Shown one piece after another: positions 40,201-41,203 of a stretch of DNA of 41,203 nucleotides. Under the pieces are notes generated by a model, which had not been told where the DNA came from, did not search any database, and was given only the letters and a program-made list of their open reading frames with translations. The DNA is from Halobacteriales archaeon QS_8_69_73 (GTDB lineage: Archaea > Halobacteriota > Halobacteria > Halobacteriales > Haloarculaceae): the NCBI GenBank assembly GCA_003022945.1, contig PXRZ01000015.1:1-41203 (forward strand), given 5' to 3'. Position numbers and translations under genes: made by a program. Numbering within the stretch: the first letter of the stretch is position 1; each line of letters opens with the position of its first letter.

Positions 40201-40400
40201 AACTCGACGAGCGTCGGGACGGCGTACCCCTCCGGCGTGTGGTTGAGGGCGTACTGGTAGGTCGCGCCGAAGCGCTCGTCCGTCACGGTGGCGCCCGCCG
40301 CGCCCGGCAGCGCGAGTGCGCCGCCGGTCGCCGCCGACAATCGGACGAACTGCCGGCGAGAGATCGGTGCGTCGTCGAACTGGGTGGAATCGTCTGTCAT
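37248..40400 (-). CDS. Very large Tat-exported M14 zinc carboxypeptidase
   Basis: 1050 residues. A twin-arginine signal (ISRRQFVRLSAATGG, ~13-27, ending in LPGAAGA) directs export. The M14 domain (about 150-530) has the zinc motif VHGDERAGTEACSRF (H218, E221) and a candidate third ligand in THGADFHGM (~345). After it come a beta-rich proprotein-convertase-like segment (~570-670, containing ECCGMVTWNVTDPQAGEWTL), a Rossmann-like region (~700-880, VVIHDDGRNDDAYLDALDTY) and a C-terminal Ig-like part. It probably removes residues from extracellular peptides. It is much longer than usual M14 enzymes (300-450 residues), but this multi-domain form occurs in haloarchaea. On the minus strand a TATA-like CAAAAGAG (~40427) and a palindrome (40410-40424) precede ATG 40400. 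Confidence 0.88.
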   Translation of the reverse strand: MTDDSTQFDDAPISRRQFVRLSAATGGALALPGAAGATVTDERFGATYQYALNHTPEGYAVPTLVEFSDPSGVAAFEALDVGEAVHTTTEPTPAAYAKLTTAEARQVADLPTAETFSHSPGANPFWRLGYYPFGVFPEATRSVDFIDFDENLRGIRELESRHPDRMDAFVIGTGHGKYNYLSDRTDPREVLVVEVTNDVDDREAFEDKQKVMFSGSVHGDERAGTEACSRFIENLLRGEEPETATLLDDLALIFAYPNPDGWTARRPQYDSYGVPGATLHERGNYGGDTNRQFPIPGWIDPSHKPAEPLGTGLDGDSEPPDYVVEEVPDALDFVEHFREYENLTHGADFHGMLASEYFTQGLESHVQSTNDEHHDLAEMNRRIDDALTEEIDSWQTAGETQRALTGEFNPSVFGLSAVPEEAYDYSPSWEGIGYSGTGYMKDWMSQPEEWGCLDMTMMTMEMIYSNIAGGNVYDQARVDAQVRAYRTSIREIADHASTDVETEIETDGETLGYVTTDALTRTSDDLSFLDSDGRTVVNEEEYGTDVAASDRETVSFDVESGRHSMTVHPHAEPQGDHPVAGLADAALIAPDGEVVRDFELVSEDRVGGECCGMVTWNVTDPQAGEWTLVVANRFEAPTRLVARVSTMGTEGGGPNPDPVDAVGYQQRAYESSPFQYFEDLAGELDTDPVAYTVEEVARGEVSTDHLVVIHDDGRNDDAYLDALDTYVESGGNLVLTDTAANLLPALDSDLAAGVTADDVENRGRTYREPDRSDDENAYYVAHIGERNDDHPLLADSLDSQQLLWHIAGLGYATNKAPMTLVDREAFAATDAGVASVAGTTSGLVSAGSRTRAADDATGIHFVGSLLPPAHQREIHPFGMMSYGMTFFGHIVLMNTMGFEQVRTVDGEVVKRFGWDDFAVEVEDPLDLDFDRETDAPVYTAGQTTQQTITATTDDAGDAASDGRVADTVPDSWNVVEDYGDVAGVERLENGRQRVVFESVADGDVTYFAEAPDGLGSTGRYEFGPVEVDVDGEWRSVGGTGGTISVVGVGI

Positions 40401-40409
40401 AGGGGAACG

Positions 40410-40424
40410 GCCGGACGGTCCGGC
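40410..40424. promoter_or_regulatory. Perfect 15-base palindrome at the M14 peptidase promoter
   Basis: GCCGGAC (40410-40416) and GTCCGGC (40418-40424) around a single G. It lies between the TATA-like box and ATG 40400 of the minus-strand peptidase gene, the position where a bound repressor would block initiation. Confidence 0.45.
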
Positions 40425-40559
40425 TCTTTTGAGGTCGCCGAGAGTACAAGAAAGGTTCTTGTGGCAAACGCATCCAAACCTCCGGCCGGCCCGTGTGGCC
40501 GTCCCACCGCCACGACTCTTCGCGGACTCGCCGCCCGTCACACGCGGAATCGGCAATAC

Positions 40560-40566
40560 TTTATAA
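40560..40566 (+). promoter_or_regulatory. TATA box of the TAXI solute-binding gene
   Basis: TTTATAA centred 26 bases before ATG 40589, the classical archaeal spacing for a leaderless transcript. Confidence 0.65.
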
Positions 40567-40588
40567 CGGGGCGCGTGAGCACCCGGGC

Positions 40589-41203
40589 ATGGTAGATCCG
40601 GAGTCGATCGACCGTCGTGACGTCCTGAAGGGACTCGGCGCCGCCGGCGTCGTCTCGCTGGCCGGCTGTACCGGCAACGGTGACGGCGACGGCAGTAGCG
40701 GCGGCGGCCAGGTCATCGAGTGGCACGCCGGCGGCGAGACGGGAACCTACTTTCCGCTGTCCAACGAGTTCAAGACGGTCGTCGACGAGGAGACGGAGTT
40801 CTCGCTGCAGGTGCAGTCGACGGGCGCCAGCGTCACTAACGTCGGCAGCCTCAACGAGGGGGAGGCCGACTTCGCGCTCATCCAGAACGACATCGCCTTC
40901 TTCGCGAAGAACGGCGAGTCGCTGGACGCCTTCGAGGGCGACCCGGTCGAGGACCTCCGCGGCGTGGCGACGCTGTACCCCGAGACCATCCACATCGTCA
41001 CCCGTTCGGACTCGGGCATCGAGTCGCTGTCGGACCTCGAGGGCCGGAGCGTCAACACCGGCGACCTCGGCAGCGGCACCCAGATCAACGCCCTCCAGAT
41101 TCTCGAGTCCGTTGCGGGGCTGACTCCCGGCGATTTCAACGAGCAGAACTCCGGCTTCGGTGACGCATCCGACCAGCTCCAGAACGGCGACGTCGACGCC
41201 GCG
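40589..41203 (+). CDS. TAXI-family TRAP transporter solute-binding lipoprotein (3' end outside window)
   Basis: The first 205 residues of a TAXI-type periplasmic binding protein. The N terminus DRRDVLKGLGAAGVVSLAGC combines a twin-arginine motif with a lipobox (LAGC, Cys30), so it is a Tat lipoprotein anchored outside the cell. The mature part follows the family pattern: GGETGTYFPLSNEFKTVVDE, QVQSTGASVTNVGSLNEGEA, DFALIQNDIAFFAKNG, VATLYPETIHIVTRSDSGIE and VNTGDLGSGTQINALQILES. It captures an organic acid, often glutamate or another dicarboxylate, for the TRAP membrane subunits normally encoded next to it. Those would lie beyond 41203. The gene is intact as far as seen. Confidence 0.92.
   Translation, partial: MVDPESIDRRDVLKGLGAAGVVSLAGCTGNGDGDGSSGGGQVIEWHAGGETGTYFPLSNEFKTVVDEETEFSLQVQSTGASVTNVGSLNEGEADFALIQNDIAFFAKNGESLDAFEGDPVEDLRGVATLYPETIHIVTRSDSGIESLSDLEGRSVNTGDLGSGTQINALQILESVAGLTPGDFNEQNSGFGDASDQLQNGDVDAA

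Overview
The window is a GC-rich (roughly 70 percent G+C by eye), acidic-proteome stretch of a halophilic archaeon of class Halobacteria. The evidence is the run of haloarchaea-restricted families (DUF5807, DUF5806, DUF6663, DUF6432, DUF7093 and DUF5611 types, recognised from memory), archaeal SRP54 and ABCE1/RLI, Asp/Glu-rich proteins, Tat signal peptides, TATA boxes about 26 nt before many ATGs (leaderless transcripts) and a solitary IS1341-type tnpB.

Layout. 1-2.2 kb: end of an unknown gene, a DUF5807 protein, an AbrB/PIN toxin-antitoxin pair and a SHOCT membrane protein. 2.3-6.1 kb: a DHH phosphoesterase, three universal-stress proteins, a broken GNAT acetyltransferase, and a DUF5806 protein with an internal gap. 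6.4-12.5 kb: dihydroorotase, a lipoate-ligase-family protein, an M23-like protein, DUF4385, a LysE exporter and an S9 peptidase. 12.6-14.8 kb: SRP54, then a RelE/RHH toxin-antitoxin pair. 14.8-20 kb: a broken geranylgeranyl-reductase-family gene carrying repeat DNA, DUF6663, 6-phosphogluconate dehydrogenase, a Tat-exported hydrolase, a repeat cluster and a decayed secreted-protein gene. 20-25.6 kb: an ABC transporter whose ATPase lacks Walker B, an Agl23-type membrane protein and an M32 carboxypeptidase. 25.7-33.98 kb: housekeeping genes (PIN-KH ATPase, lipoprotein, HTH regulator, EMC6-like protein plus ABCE1, HVO_A0114-type regulator, YgfZ-like protein and small conserved proteins). 34-35.5 kb: the tnpB element. 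35.5-41.2 kb: a small protein, ThiD-ThiN fusion, a 1050-residue secreted M14 peptidase, and the start of a TAXI-type TRAP solute-binding lipoprotein.

The most unusual signal is that four conserved genes (GNAT, DUF5806, geranylgeranyl reductase, ABC ATPase) have each lost one internal block of about 22-28 codons, two in frame and two out of frame, while their flanks stay well conserved. The second is a family of GC-rich dispersed repeats that lies between genes and also inside the geranylgeranyl-reductase reading frame, which it keeps open. Several perfect inverted repeats at promoters (17.65, 28.54 and 40.42 kb) look like operators. I found no CRISPR array, no tRNA or rRNA and no clear prophage. 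I cannot prove a new defence or metabolic system here.
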